Positions 1 through 7,260 of a stretch of 10,778 bases of DNA are shown one piece after another. Origin of the DNA: DSAR01 sp034437315 (GTDB lineage: Bacteria; Chloroflexota; Anaerolineae; B4-G1); NCBI GenBank assembly GCA_034437315.1, contig DAOTUC010000162.1:1-10778 (forward strand). Direction: 5' to 3'. The notes below the pieces were generated by a model, which was not told the origin of the DNA, searched no databases, and worked only from the letters and a program-made list of their open reading frames with translations. The position numbers were made by a program, and so were the translations under genes. Positions within the stretch are counted from its first letter, which is position 1; each line of letters opens with the position of its first letter.

Positions 1-91
1 CCCTAAAGGTTTTGCTCAAGGCCGCGCAAACAACGTTTTTGCCTTAAACAATGACCTTTTTCCATCAAAACCAGCGCAAAAACCTTTAGGG
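1..91. mobile_element. Small terminal-inverted-repeat element (MITE-like), possibly complete
   Basis: The first 13 bases (CCCTAAAGGTTTT, 1-13) are a perfect inverted repeat of 79-91. The interior is AT-rich and also partly self-complementary: AAGGC at 18-22 can pair with GCCTT at 41-45. GCGCAAA occurs directly repeated at 24-30 and 74-80. The 91-bp unit has no coding capacity of its own, which fits a non-autonomous miniature transposable element or a foldback repeat. It supplies the last codons and the stop of the leftward receiver-like remnant, so it appears to be inserted in that gene. Because the window begins exactly at the left repeat, a target duplication cannot be tested, and the unit could instead be the end of something larger. 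Confidence 0.6.
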
Positions 92-273
92 TCTATGATG
101 GGCCATGCGAAATCCTGAAGACCCAATAACGTCAAAGCTTTATCGCCCTCGTCGGCGCTGTCGACCTGCTGAATCTGGCGCGCCGAGGTCAACAATGCGC
201 CCAGGCTATCCCTCAACCGCCCAGGAGGGGCCACGATGAGAGCTGACTTGGACGCATCTTTTTTTGTCGACAT
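16..273 (-). pseudogene. Truncated response-regulator receiver-like gene, interrupted by the 91-bp repeat
   Basis: The start at 273 is supported by a GAGGGG ribosome site (281-286) 7 nt upstream. The 85-residue product opens like a receiver domain: a beta-strand (ALIVAPP, about 11-17) in place of the usual LIVDD, then RLRDSLGALL, then a second strand and an ADEGDKAL stretch typical of beta2/alpha2. After about residue 60 the homology stops, and the last 23 or so residues are encoded by the inverted-repeat element, with TGA at 18-16. The strand that should carry the phospho-acceptor Asp, and everything after it including any output domain, is missing. The usual acidic pair is replaced by APP, so the parent may already have been a degenerate receiver. 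I infer a gene broken by insertion. A functional short protein is less likely. Its promoter region still looks intact. Confidence 0.55.
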
Positions 274-313
274 ATAAAAACCCCTCTACAGGCTGGTTGA
301 CCGATCTATGATA

Positions 314-322
314 AGTATAACA
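314..322 (-). promoter_or_regulatory. Extended -10 promoter of the truncated receiver gene
   Basis: Read leftwards, 322-314 is TGTTATACT, a TGn-extended -10 with hexamer TATACT (319-314). The expected start of transcription is near 307, giving a leader of about 34 nt. No good -35 hexamer is present at 16-18 nt. That, together with the upstream direct repeats, suggests an activator-assisted promoter. Confidence 0.5.
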
Positions 323-361
323 CATTTACAACCAGCGCGCATCGGCGTAATGTTGTATTTT

Positions 362-431
362 TTATGCGACAAAAGTAGGATTTATTCGTTTGGATTTTAT
401 ACGACAAATGTCTTAGATATACGACAAATGA
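362..431. repeat. Three direct repeats, candidate operator sites
   Basis: A 13-base word, TATACGACAAATG, occurs exactly at 398-410 and 418-430, start-to-start 20 bp (close to two helical turns). A third copy at 362-376 (TTATGCGACAAAAGT) matches the 397-411 copy in 13 of 15 positions, 35 bp away. They lie about 45 to 115 bp upstream of the -10 at 314-319, on the correct side for transcription-factor sites controlling the leftward gene. The neighbouring NarL/LiaR-type regulator is the obvious candidate binder, but that is inference. Confidence 0.55.
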
Positions 432-557
432 CGTAGACAGTGTCTTGAATAATTGCTCTAGCCGCCGTCCCGGGGGCGCTAATCGGCCCGATGGCGGGCT
501 CTGAGCGAATTTTTAAGGGTCTATCCTCGCAGAAGAAGCGGAGGTCCGCCCGCAGGC

Positions 558-581
558 GTCGTCGTCATCATCATCATCATC
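558..581. repeat. Trinucleotide microsatellite (GTC)3(ATC)5 across the regulator stop codon
   Basis: Three GTC units (558-566) are followed by five ATC units (567-581). Read leftwards this gives five consecutive in-frame TGA codons (579-565) at the end of the response-regulator gene, followed by CGA codons. The first TGA ends the 217-residue protein directly after its LuxR-type helix-turn-helix. Length changes in the repeat would not change the protein. Confidence 0.8.
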
Positions 582-1230
582 GATCAAGCGAGGCGAGCCC
601 TTCACGGAGGGCGTATAGGGCGGCCTGGGTGCGATTTGCCAGGTGGAGCTTATCAAGGATGTTACTGACGTGCGTGCGCACGGTCCGTTCACTGATGGAC
701 AGTATGTCGCTAATCTCCTGATTCGAGATTCCCTGGGCGACCAGTTTCAAAATTTCGACTTCACGCGTCGTCAGCGGTTCGGCGGCCGCGGGCAGATCGG
801 AAGGCTGGTTAATCTCGTGGATCAGCTTGCGGGCGATGCTGGGATGGAGTGAGGATTCGCCCTGGTAGACCTGGCGAACAGCGCTGAGCAATTCCTGTGG
901 GGATGAGTCCTTCAAGAGATAGCCTAAAGCGCCGGATTTGATCGCCGGGAAGACCTTATCGTCATCGGCGAAACTGGTGAGAACCAGGATACGGGCGTTG
1001 GGGTTCTGCTCCTTTATCTCGGCGATGGCCTCCAGGCCGCCTTTGTGGGGCATGACCAGATCCAGCAGAATGACGTCAGGCGAAAGGTCTTGGGTCAACG
1101 CCACAGCTTCACAACCGTCGGCCGCCTCTCCAACGACGGTCATCCCCGGTTCAGACGCGATCAATCCGCGCAATCCCTCTCGCACCACAGCGTGATCGTC
1201 AGCGATCAAAATACGAATTGTCTCACTCAT
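577..1230 (-). CDS. NarL/LiaR-family two-component response regulator (REC-LuxR HTH)
   Basis: This 217-residue DNA-binding regulator should be phosphorylated by the upstream kinase. The receiver spans about 5-122: acidic pair D11-D12, phospho-acceptor D57 in DVILLDLVMP, switch T85 and conserved K107. The LuxR-type helix-turn-helix spans about 152-209 (LTTREVEILKLVAQG, then SISERTVRTHVSNIL with LHLANRTQA). All key residues are present and the length is normal for the family. I start at ATG 1230, not at the upstream in-frame ATG at 1308, because GGAGG lies 4 nt before it and an Arg/Trp-rich extension is not a receiver feature. The start overlaps the kinase stop by 8 nt (ATGAGTGA), indicating translational coupling. 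The target genes are unknown; the repeats at 362-431 are one candidate site. Confidence 0.93.
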   Translation of the reverse strand: MSETIRILIADDHAVVREGLRGLIASEPGMTVVGEAADGCEAVALTQDLSPDVILLDLVMPHKGGLEAIAEIKEQNPNARILVLTSFADDDKVFPAIKSGALGYLLKDSSPQELLSAVRQVYQGESSLHPSIARKLIHEINQPSDLPAAAEPLTTREVEILKLVAQGISNQEISDILSISERTVRTHVSNILDKLHLANRTQAALYALREGLASLDR

Positions 1231-3760
1231 CAGTCCTCCAATCACCAGGCGCCAGATCCATCCCCATCTCCATCCGCACCCGCGTCCCCTGCCCCGGCGA
1301 CGATTCAATCGTCAGATCGCCCCCCAATTGCTCGGCCCGTTCCCGCATATTGCTCAACCCCATGCCGCCGGCGTCGGCGACAGCCTGAAGATCAAAGCCC
1401 CGTCCATCGTCAGCGACGTCCAGGATCACGCGCTGCTCCCTCCCATCAGCGCAAGGCCGGATGGCGATTTGGACGGTCACCGTCGTGGCATGGGCGTGCT
1501 TCAGGCTGTTATTCAACGCCTCCTGCGCGATGCGATAGAACGCCTTCTCGACACGTTCTGGCAGCGCGCCCTGGGCGTGTCCGTCGTCCTTGATCAGGAG
1601 ACGCGCGTCCACGCCGGCCCGCTTCTCGACGGCGTCCAGGCGACGTTGCAGCGCGCCGATCAACCCCTCCTTTTCGAGAGCGGGAAGGCGCAGTTTGTAG
1701 ACCAACAGGCGCATCTCCTTGAGCGCTTGCTGGGTCGTCTCGCCCAGGCGTTCCAGATAATGGCTGGCTTGCGCGATGTCGCCCGCTTTGGCCAACCGTT
1801 TGCCTGTCTCCGCCATGAGCGTCGCGCCGTAAAGCGATTGCGTCACCGCGTCGTGGAGCTCCCGCGAGAGTCGCTCCCTTTCCTCCAGGATCGCGGCGTG
1901 CTGCGCTTGACGGCGCAGACGGGCGTTTTCCACCGCGACGCCAATGTGATCGGCGACGGAGGCCAAAAGCGCCATCTCCTCCACGTTGAGCGGATGGGCG
2001 GGCGATTTCAGAAGGATGCTGAGCACACCAAGCGCCCGGCCGCTGCCTCGTATCGGCAGGCCAATGTAGACGTAGCGATCCGCCAGGCTGGCGATCCACC
2101 GCTCAGATGCGGTGGTCGTGGTGTCTGATATGACGAGCGGCCGGCTGCGTTCGAAAACTTGCCCAATCAATCCCTCTCCCGCCGGCACGGCGTCGACTTG
2201 CGGCAAGAGCGACGGCGGCCCGCCTTCAGCGATAGCCAGGCGCAAGAGCGACGCCGCCGGCGGTTGACCGGCGGGCTGTTGGGGGTCTGGGAGCAGGTGG
2301 ATCAGGCCGAAATCATTCTGGATAGCGGACAGGACACGTTTGAGCACCCGTTCCAACACCTCGTGCAGGTCAAGCGATTCGCTGGCAATGGCAGTGACAT
2401 CGTAGAGAGCGGCCAACTCGCGCGTCCGGTCGGCCACACGCTGCTCCAGCTTATCCATCAGCCTTACCTTCTCCACGGCGGTCGCCAGTTGGTGGGCGAA
2501 AGTGAGCAACAGCCGCTGGTCATCCTTGGTAAAGGCGTGAGGGCGAGCGCTGGCGGCGTTGATCACGCCGATGAGTCGATCGCCGGCCTGCATCGGCGCG
2601 CATAACTTGGTGCGCATAGGGGGCGCGTCCCCGGTCTGTTTAGCGTCCTCCTCCGTGACGTGCCGCAATCGGCCATCAAGCGCCGTCAACCCGATAATCC
2701 CCTGCCCCAGCGCAAAGGTTTCAGGAGAAGCGGCTTCACAGGCCTGGTAAGAGGGATGGGCATATAGGGTATCCGCCTGCTCATCCAACAGAAAGACGCC
2801 GAAACAATCGGCATCCATCACCCTATCGACAATCTGGGTGGCTTTTTCGATCAGTGAGTCCTCATCGCTCGCCTCGGCGCCGGCCGTGGCGACCGCGTGG
2901 AGCACGACCAGTTCTTCCAATTGGCGATGCAGCGCTTGTTCCGCCCGTTTCCGTTCGGTGATATCTCGGGCGATACCCTCCAGGGCGATCAGGCGGCCGG
3001 TCTCGTCGAAGATCGGCACGTTGCGTTGCTCGGTCCAAATGATCTCGCCGCCCTTACAGATCCAACGCAGGACAACGGTTGACCCGGCGACGTCAAGGGT
3101 TTGCTGGGCCTGGAGCAGCGGGCGGTCGTCGGGGTGGACGAGTTTGAAACCCAGTTCAGGATCGGCGTAATGCTCTTCGGGCGTGTAACCGGTGATGTCG
3201 GTGACGGCGGAATTGACGTATTCGAAACCCGGCGTCGGCCAGAGGCGGTAGCGATAGATAATGTCGGGCACATTATCGGCCATTCGATGGAAGCGGGCCT
3301 CGCTTTCCTGTAAAGCCTCCTCCGCCTGCTGGCTTCTGGTCTGCGCGTTGAGCAATTTGCGATAGCGGTTAAGCCGGGTGGTCGTGCGCACCCGGGCCAA
3401 AAGCTCGGTCTGGTCGATGGGCTTGGAGACAAAATCATCCGCCCCGGCCTCGAAGCCCTGGAGACGAGAGCGCCGGTCGCCCAACGAGGTGACGAGGATG
3501 ATGGGCGCCTCGGCCAAAAACGAGGATGCGCGCAACGCCTGGCAGACCTCGAAACCGCTCATATCCGGCAACATCACGTCGAGCAGGATAAGATCGGGGA
3601 TCAGGTCACGGGCCTTTTGCAAAGCCTCGGCCCCGGTGTAAGCCCCGACTGTATGGTAACCTTCGGCTGCAAGGAGATCCATCAACCCTTGACAGATCGC
3701 CCTTTCATCATCCACGATTAGAATGACGCTCTGTGCACATTCGTCTGCCATACGATCCAT
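1223..3760 (-). CDS. Soluble hybrid sensor histidine kinase, REC-PAS-GAF-GAF-HisKA_3-HATPase (NarX/LiaS/DesK type)
   Basis: This 845-residue kinase has, in order: a receiver (about 12-130; D17-D18, phospho-acceptor D61, T91, K113), a short coiled linker, a PAS domain (about 152-272, ending in the ARDITERKRAE C-cap), a GAF domain (about 298-430), a coiled segment, a second GAF (about 462-612), a HisKA_3 dimerisation domain with phospho-acceptor H636 in LSRELHDAVTQ, and a GHKL ATPase (N-box EALNNSLKHA 747-756; G1 box DDGRGFD 784-790; G2 GMGLSNMRERA from 799; G3 GQGT 823-826). There is no signal peptide or membrane segment, so it is cytoplasmic and should sense a soluble, redox or light cue; the ligand cannot be read from sequence. 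The N-terminal receiver could modulate activity or accept phosphate from another kinase. M1 at 3760 has a nearby GGTGG; M4 at 3751 is an alternative. The gene is coupled to the regulator downstream. Confidence 0.93.
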   Translation of the reverse strand: MDRMADECAQSVILIVDDERAICQGLMDLLAAEGYHTVGAYTGAEALQKARDLIPDLILLDVMLPDMSGFEVCQALRASSFLAEAPIILVTSLGDRRSRLQGFEAGADDFVSKPIDQTELLARVRTTTRLNRYRKLLNAQTRSQQAEEALQESEARFHRMADNVPDIIYRYRLWPTPGFEYVNSAVTDITGYTPEEHYADPELGFKLVHPDDRPLLQAQQTLDVAGSTVVLRWICKGGEIIWTEQRNVPIFDETGRLIALEGIARDITERKRAEQALHRQLEELVVLHAVATAGAEASDEDSLIEKATQIVDRVMDADCFGVFLLDEQADTLYAHPSYQACEAASPETFALGQGIIGLTALDGRLRHVTEEDAKQTGDAPPMRTKLCAPMQAGDRLIGVINAASARPHAFTKDDQRLLLTFAHQLATAVEKVRLMDKLEQRVADRTRELAALYDVTAIASESLDLHEVLERVLKRVLSAIQNDFGLIHLLPDPQQPAGQPPAASLLRLAIAEGGPPSLLPQVDAVPAGEGLIGQVFERSRPLVISDTTTTASERWIASLADRYVYIGLPIRGSGRALGVLSILLKSPAHPLNVEEMALLASVADHIGVAVENARLRRQAQHAAILEERERLSRELHDAVTQSLYGATLMAETGKRLAKAGDIAQASHYLERLGETTQQALKEMRLLVYKLRLPALEKEGLIGALQRRLDAVEKRAGVDARLLIKDDGHAQGALPERVEKAFYRIAQEALNNSLKHAHATTVTVQIAIRPCADGREQRVILDVADDGRGFDLQAVADAGGMGLSNMRERAEQLGGDLTIESSPGQGTRVRMEMGMDLAPGDWRTDE

Positions 3761-3913
3761 AAGCCACCATCTTTATTATCACCCACATTCATCTCGCCAA
3801 GAGTCCCAAGAGACTCGACCCCAGTATACCACATTTAGCGCTTACTTTTGGGTTACAGTTTCATTTCTGGATAATAACACCTTTCAATTTTCATTTTCCT
3901 TCCAAACAGCCTC
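3761..3913 (-). other. Intergenic region between the DppC-type permease gene and the kinase gene
   Basis: This 153-bp gap is AT-rich with T-rich tracts on the plus strand. It carries the kinase promoter (3823-3831) and a small inverted repeat, GAGTC at 3801-3805 and GACTC at 3812-3816, at or just after the predicted transcription start. No stem followed by a T run is seen after the permease stop, so some read-through from the transporter operon into the kinase is possible. Confidence 0.5.
3823..3831 (-). promoter_or_regulatory. Extended -10 promoter of the kinase-regulator operon
   Basis: Leftwards, 3831-3823 reads TGGTATACT: a TGn-extended -10 with hexamer TATACT (3828-3823). No recognisable -35 lies at 16-18 nt, as is common for extended -10 promoters. 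Transcription should start near 3816, leaving a leader of about 55 nt before ATG 3760. Confidence 0.55.
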
Positions 3914-4747
3914 TCAGCGGCCTCGGAGCGCTTCTTGCAAGCCATCTCCCACCAAATTGGTCGCCAGCACCGTCAACGTCAGGGCCAGGCCGGGAAAAGC
4001 GCTGACCCACGGAGCGTTTCGCAGATAGGCGCGCCCCTCGGACAACATCGCGCCCCACTCCGGGACGCCGGGCCTGACCCCCAGGCCGAGGAAGTTGAGA
4101 GCGGCGCTGTTGAGCAAAACCCAACCCATTTGTGTGGCGGCGAAGGCGATCAGCGGGGCTATGGCGTTAGGGAGAATGTGACGGAACAGGATGTGCCATT
4201 CGCTCCCGCCCAACGCCCGCGCGGCGTCGACGTAAGGCCGGACGCGCACTTCTAACACAGCGCTCCGCGCGATTCGGGCGTAGGCCGGGGCCGCCGACAA
4301 GCCCACGGCCAGAGCGACCGAGACGGCGCTCCGTCCCAGAAGCGCCAGGAACGCCATCGCCATCAAGAGCGCCGGGAAAGCGAGCAAAGCGTCCACCAAC
4401 CGCATGAGGAGCACGTCGACCGGGTCGCCGAGGATGCCGGACGCCAACCCCAGGGGCAACCCCAGGCCAACCGATACGGTCAAGCCGATCACGCCTATCC
4501 CCAGGGTCCAGCGCCCGCCCCACAGGACGCGCGTCAACACGTCCCGCCCCAGAATATCGGCCCCCAGCGGCGCGCCTGCCCCGGGCGGGTAGAACGAGCG
4601 ATCGGCGCGCGTTTCGAGCGGCCCGACGGTGATCAGCGACGGCGCACAAAGCGCAACCAGGACGGCGACTGTCAACCAGGCGATAGCCGCCAACGCGACC
4701 GGTTGTCGCCACAGGCGGCGGGGCTTCGGTCTCGCCCACTTGATCAT
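3914..4747 (-). CDS. ABC transporter permease, DppC/OppC type (oligopeptide/nickel family)
   Basis: This 277-residue inner-membrane subunit forms the translocation channel together with the DppB-type partner. An N-terminal membrane segment (about 16-35) is followed by the family's periplasmic motif LGADILGRDVLTR (61-73) and then about five further segments (near 82-106, 112-138, 141-157, 197-221, 247-267). The cytoplasmic EAA coupling loop that docks on the ATPase is clear at about 173-195 (DAARALGGSEW then HILFRHILPN). A longer in-frame ORF reaches 5236, but it would overlap the upstream permease by almost 500 nt and has no family similarity there. ATG 4747 overlaps the DppB stop in ATGA and gives the usual length. 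The substrate cannot be assigned: peptides, nickel and sugars are all known for this family. No ATPase gene follows. Confidence 0.92.
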   Translation of the reverse strand: MIKWARPKPRRLWRQPVALAAIAWLTVAVLVALCAPSLITVGPLETRADRSFYPPGAGAPLGADILGRDVLTRVLWGGRWTLGIGVIGLTVSVGLGLPLGLASGILGDPVDVLLMRLVDALLAFPALLMAMAFLALLGRSAVSVALAVGLSAAPAYARIARSAVLEVRVRPYVDAARALGGSEWHILFRHILPNAIAPLIAFAATQMGWVLLNSAALNFLGLGVRPGVPEWGAMLSEGRAYLRNAPWVSAFPGLALTLTVLATNLVGDGLQEALRGR

Positions 4748-5673
4748 CCGGCGCTCTCCCGGATACGGGGGTCCAACCAGGCCTGGGCGACGTCGGCCAG
4801 GAAATTGACCAACACGTAGGCCAACGCGCCGCACACGACGACGCCGCGCACGACGGGCAAATCCTGCCAGGAAATCGCCTCGATAGCTAGTTTTCCCAGT
4901 CCCCGGCGGGAGAAAACCGACTCGGTGACCACCGCGCCGCCCAGCAGAAAGCCGAATTGGAGCGCGATGACAGTCAGCGTGGAGGGCAAGGCGGAGCGGA
5001 GGACGTGGACGATGATCACCCGCCAGCCCGGCAGGCCGCGCGACCGGGCGGCTAACACGAACGGTTCGTCCAGGGTTTCGACGACGCGGGCGCGAATCAA
5101 CCGGGCGATGGAACCGGACAGCGCGAAACCTAACACGGTCGCCGGCAGCACCATGTGCCGGAGAGCGCCCTCTCCGGAGGCGGGCAGCCATCCCAGGTGC
5201 AGCGAGAACAGCAGGATCGCCAAAATCCCCGACCAAGCGGTCGGCATAGAGAGGCCGGCGACCGCGATGCTCGTCACGACCAGGTCGAGCCAGGTGTGGC
5301 GGCCGATGGCGGCCAATATGCCCAGTGTCATACCCAGGAAGACGCCGACCGCCATCGCTGATATGGCTAACGTGAATGTGGGCGGGATTTGCTCCCCGAT
5401 CATCTGGCTCACCGGTCGCCCGTGGAGCCAGGATCGGCCCAGGTCGCCTCGCGCCAGATCGGCGACGTAACGGGCGTATTGTATGGGAAACGGGTCGTCC
5501 AGCCCCAGATCAGCCCGTCTTGCGGCGATTTCCTCGGCGGTCGCGCCCGAAGCGGCCAAGAGGGTCTGGGCCGGATCGCCCGGCGTCAGTTTCATCGCGA
5601 TGAAGGCCAACGTCGTCGCCAACCAGAGGACGAAAATGGCTTGCAACAGACGCAACCCGATGTATCTCGCCAT
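4744..5673 (-). CDS. ABC transporter permease, DppB/OppB type (oligopeptide/nickel family)
   Basis: This 309-residue inner-membrane permease starts with the typical first segment (about 9-28) followed by KLTPGDPA (28-35), a DppB hallmark. The conserved GLDDPFPIQYARYV stretch (57-70) and GDLGRSW (76-82) precede about five more membrane segments (near 101-122, 130-148, 150-164, 174-192, 232-253, 276-297). The EAA loop is at about 205-231 (FVLAARSRGLPGW then RVIIVHVLRSALPS). The length is normal. It begins only 6 nt after the binding-protein stop and has a poor Shine-Dalgarno (TTGAG abutting the ATG), which suggests coupling to the upstream gene. It ends in a 4-nt overlap with the next permease. 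Confidence 0.93.
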   Translation of the reverse strand: MARYIGLRLLQAIFVLWLATTLAFIAMKLTPGDPAQTLLAASGATAEEIAARRADLGLDDPFPIQYARYVADLARGDLGRSWLHGRPVSQMIGEQIPPTFTLAISAMAVGVFLGMTLGILAAIGRHTWLDLVVTSIAVAGLSMPTAWSGILAILLFSLHLGWLPASGEGALRHMVLPATVLGFALSGSIARLIRARVVETLDEPFVLAARSRGLPGWRVIIVHVLRSALPSTLTVIALQFGFLLGGAVVTESVFSRRGLGKLAIEAISWQDLPVVRGVVVCGALAYVLVNFLADVAQAWLDPRIRESAG

Positions 5674-5679
5674 CTCAAT

Positions 5680-7260
5680 TCATTCTGTTGTCAGGTCAAT
5701 CAGCCAGGGAAACCAGCCGCGAGCGTCGAAACGCAATCCCTGCACCCGCTGATTGACGCCGTTCAGGTTAACGTAATCACGGATGGGAATGATGAGCGCC
5801 TCTTCCATCACCCGGATCTGTGCTTGACTGTAGAGCGCCTCTCGCGCCTCCCTTTCGACCGCCTCGGCCCCTGTTTCGAGCCAGCGGTTCAGCTCCGGAT
5901 CGTCTATCCGGGACCAATTGAACGTGGCCTGCGAGTGGAAGAAGTCGCTCAAGATGTCCGGGTCGCTGCCGGAGAGATTGAAGGGGATCAAGTGATGGTC
6001 ACCCTCGCCGCCTACCTGCATCGCCTCCGGATAGCTCACAATCTGGCTGTTGACGTCGATGCCCAGATCAGCCCATTGGGCGGACAACAACTGGCCGACT
6101 TCCGACATGTGGCCCCAACTCATCAGATAGACGTCCAGGCGCAGCGGTTGACCATCCCGATCTCGAACGCCGTCGCCGTCGGTGTCGACCCAGCCCGTCT
6201 CCTCCAGCAGCGCGGCGGCGCGATCGGGTTGATAGGGGTAATAGTCCCGCACCGCCGGTTCGTAACCGAAGGTGTTAGCCGCCAACGGGCCATAGGCGAC
6301 GGGCGAGGTATCTTTGAATATGGCGGAGACAATGGCCTCGCGATCGGCGGCGTAGATCAACGCCTGGCGCACGCGGATGTCGTCCAGGGGCGGGCGTTGC
6401 GTGTTCATAAACATCATCAAGGATACGCCAGGGATGGCTATTTTCTCGACCCTGAAATCGGCGCTTTCCTCCAGACGGGCGACGTCCTGGGGTGGTATCT
6501 CGCCCATCACGTCCGCCTCTCCCGTCTCCAGGGCGGGGGAGCGGACGGCGGGATCGGTGAAGAAACGGAACTCGATCTCGTCGACCTGGGCCGTTTCGTG
6601 TTGGTAGACGGCGGGCCCCCAGGCATAATCGGGGTTGCGCCGGAGGAGCAGGTGGTCGCCCGGCGCGTACTCGGCGAACACGTAAGGCCCTGTGCCGACC
6701 TGGTGCAATTGATACTCGTCCCCCCACTTTTCGACGGCTGCGGGAGAGGCTATCCCCAGGTAGACCTGGCTGAGTGCGTCGAGGAACGGCGCGAAAGGCT
6801 CGGTCAGGTGGAGTTGAACCGTGTACTCATCAAGCGCCTCCGCGTGACTGTAGGGGCCCAACATAAAGCGCGCCTTCTGCGATTCGAGGGCCGGGTCGGT
6901 GATACGGGCCAGGTTGAAGCTGACCGCCTCGGCGTTGAACGGTGTGTCATCGTGGAACGTGACGTCCCGCCGCAGATGGAACGTATACACCCGCCCATCA
7001 TCCGAGATATCCCAGCGCTCCGCCAGGCCGGGGACGAACTCGCCGGTCTGCGGATCCTGGTAGACCAGGGTGTCGTAGACAGACGTCAACGGGATGCCCA
7101 GTTCGGAAGAGGCGTTGAGGTGAGGATCAATGCCCGACGGGCTTAACGTCAACCCATAAACGATACGGGAGCTCTCGACCTGGGGACGACATCCGGCCGT
7201 CAAGGTCATCGACGAGACCAAAATAACGACCAGAATCAGTATAACCTTTAAATGTTTCAC
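5680..7260 (-). CDS. Extracellular solute-binding lipoprotein, family 5 (oligopeptide/nickel type)
   Basis: This 526-residue substrate-capture subunit serves the adjacent permeases. From the GTG start it has a lipoprotein signal peptide (positive VKHLK, hydrophobic core about 6-20) and a lipobox LTAGC with C24 as the lipidated residue. The family 5 signature follows: PGLAERWDISDDG (77-89), TFHLRRDVTFHDDTPFNAE (93-111) and VSFNLARI (113-120). A DTDGDG turn at 359-364 precedes RDRDGQPLRLDVYL, as often seen in this family. I choose GTG 7260 because AAAGGAG sits 6 nt before it. The in-frame ATG at 7266 abuts that ribosome site directly, and a TTG further up at 7335 would place 25 extra residues before the signal peptide. 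First gene of the SBP-DppB-DppC operon. The ligand is unknown. Confidence 0.93.
   Translation of the reverse strand: MKHLKVILILVVILVSSMTLTAGCRPQVESSRIVYGLTLSPSGIDPHLNASSELGIPLTSVYDTLVYQDPQTGEFVPGLAERWDISDDGRVYTFHLRRDVTFHDDTPFNAEAVSFNLARITDPALESQKARFMLGPYSHAEALDEYTVQLHLTEPFAPFLDALSQVYLGIASPAAVEKWGDEYQLHQVGTGPYVFAEYAPGDHLLLRRNPDYAWGPAVYQHETAQVDEIEFRFFTDPAVRSPALETGEADVMGEIPPQDVARLEESADFRVEKIAIPGVSLMMFMNTQRPPLDDIRVRQALIYAADREAIVSAIFKDTSPVAYGPLAANTFGYEPAVRDYYPYQPDRAAALLEETGWVDTDGDGVRDRDGQPLRLDVYLMSWGHMSEVGQLLSAQWADLGIDVNSQIVSYPEAMQVGGEGDHHLIPFNLSGSDPDILSDFFHSQATFNWSRIDDPELNRWLETGAEAVEREAREALYSQAQIRVMEEALIIPIRDYVNLNGVNQRVQGLRFDARGWFPWLIDLTTE

Larger units (their letters stand above)
274..576. other. 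Gene-free AT-rich regulatory gap between regulator and truncated receiver gene
   Basis: No convincing gene lies here. From left to right it holds the ribosome site and promoter of the truncated receiver gene, three direct repeats (362-431), a GC-rich patch with a small hairpin (GCCCG at 486-490 pairing with CGGGC at 495-499, loop ATGG), and the trinucleotide repeat that overlaps the end of the regulator gene. A second imperfect stem lies near 526-545. Neither stem is followed by a T run on the leftward strand, so I cannot call an intrinsic terminator for the kinase-regulator operon. The 274-460 part is conspicuously AT-rich against GC-rich neighbours. Confidence 0.6.

Noticed and set aside
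362..431. A CRISPR-like array
   Set aside because: Repeats are only 13-15 bp, unevenly spaced (35 and 20 bp) and number three, with no cas genes; binding sites are a better reading.
486..499. GCCCG-ATGG-CGGGC hairpin as a terminator of the regulator operon
   Set aside because: There is no T run after it in the leftward direction, so it is not a convincing intrinsic terminator.
567..581. Poly-His encoding tract on the plus strand resembling a His-rich protein
   Set aside because: It comes from the ATC/CAT microsatellite read antisense to the regulator gene; the surrounding Arg/Ser-rich frame has no domain.
1231..1308. 26-residue extension of the response regulator
   Set aside because: It is an Arg/Trp/Gly-rich stretch antisense-free but out of frame with the kinase C-terminus; receivers do not carry such a leader, and GGAGG supports ATG 1230.
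1328..2128. A 266-codon plus-strand frame within the kinase gene
   Set aside because: Antisense to the GAF and kinase core domains; composition-driven shadow with no family similarity.
4748..5236. N-terminal extension of the DppC-type permease
   Set aside because: It would overlap the DppB gene by nearly 500 nt in another frame, is Arg/Pro/Gly-rich, and the ATGA overlap gives a natural start at 4747.
5389..7146. A 585-codon open frame on the plus strand across the importer genes
   Set aside because: It runs antisense to two well-supported genes with intact family motifs; long antisense frames are common in GC-rich coding DNA and this one shows no recognisable domain.
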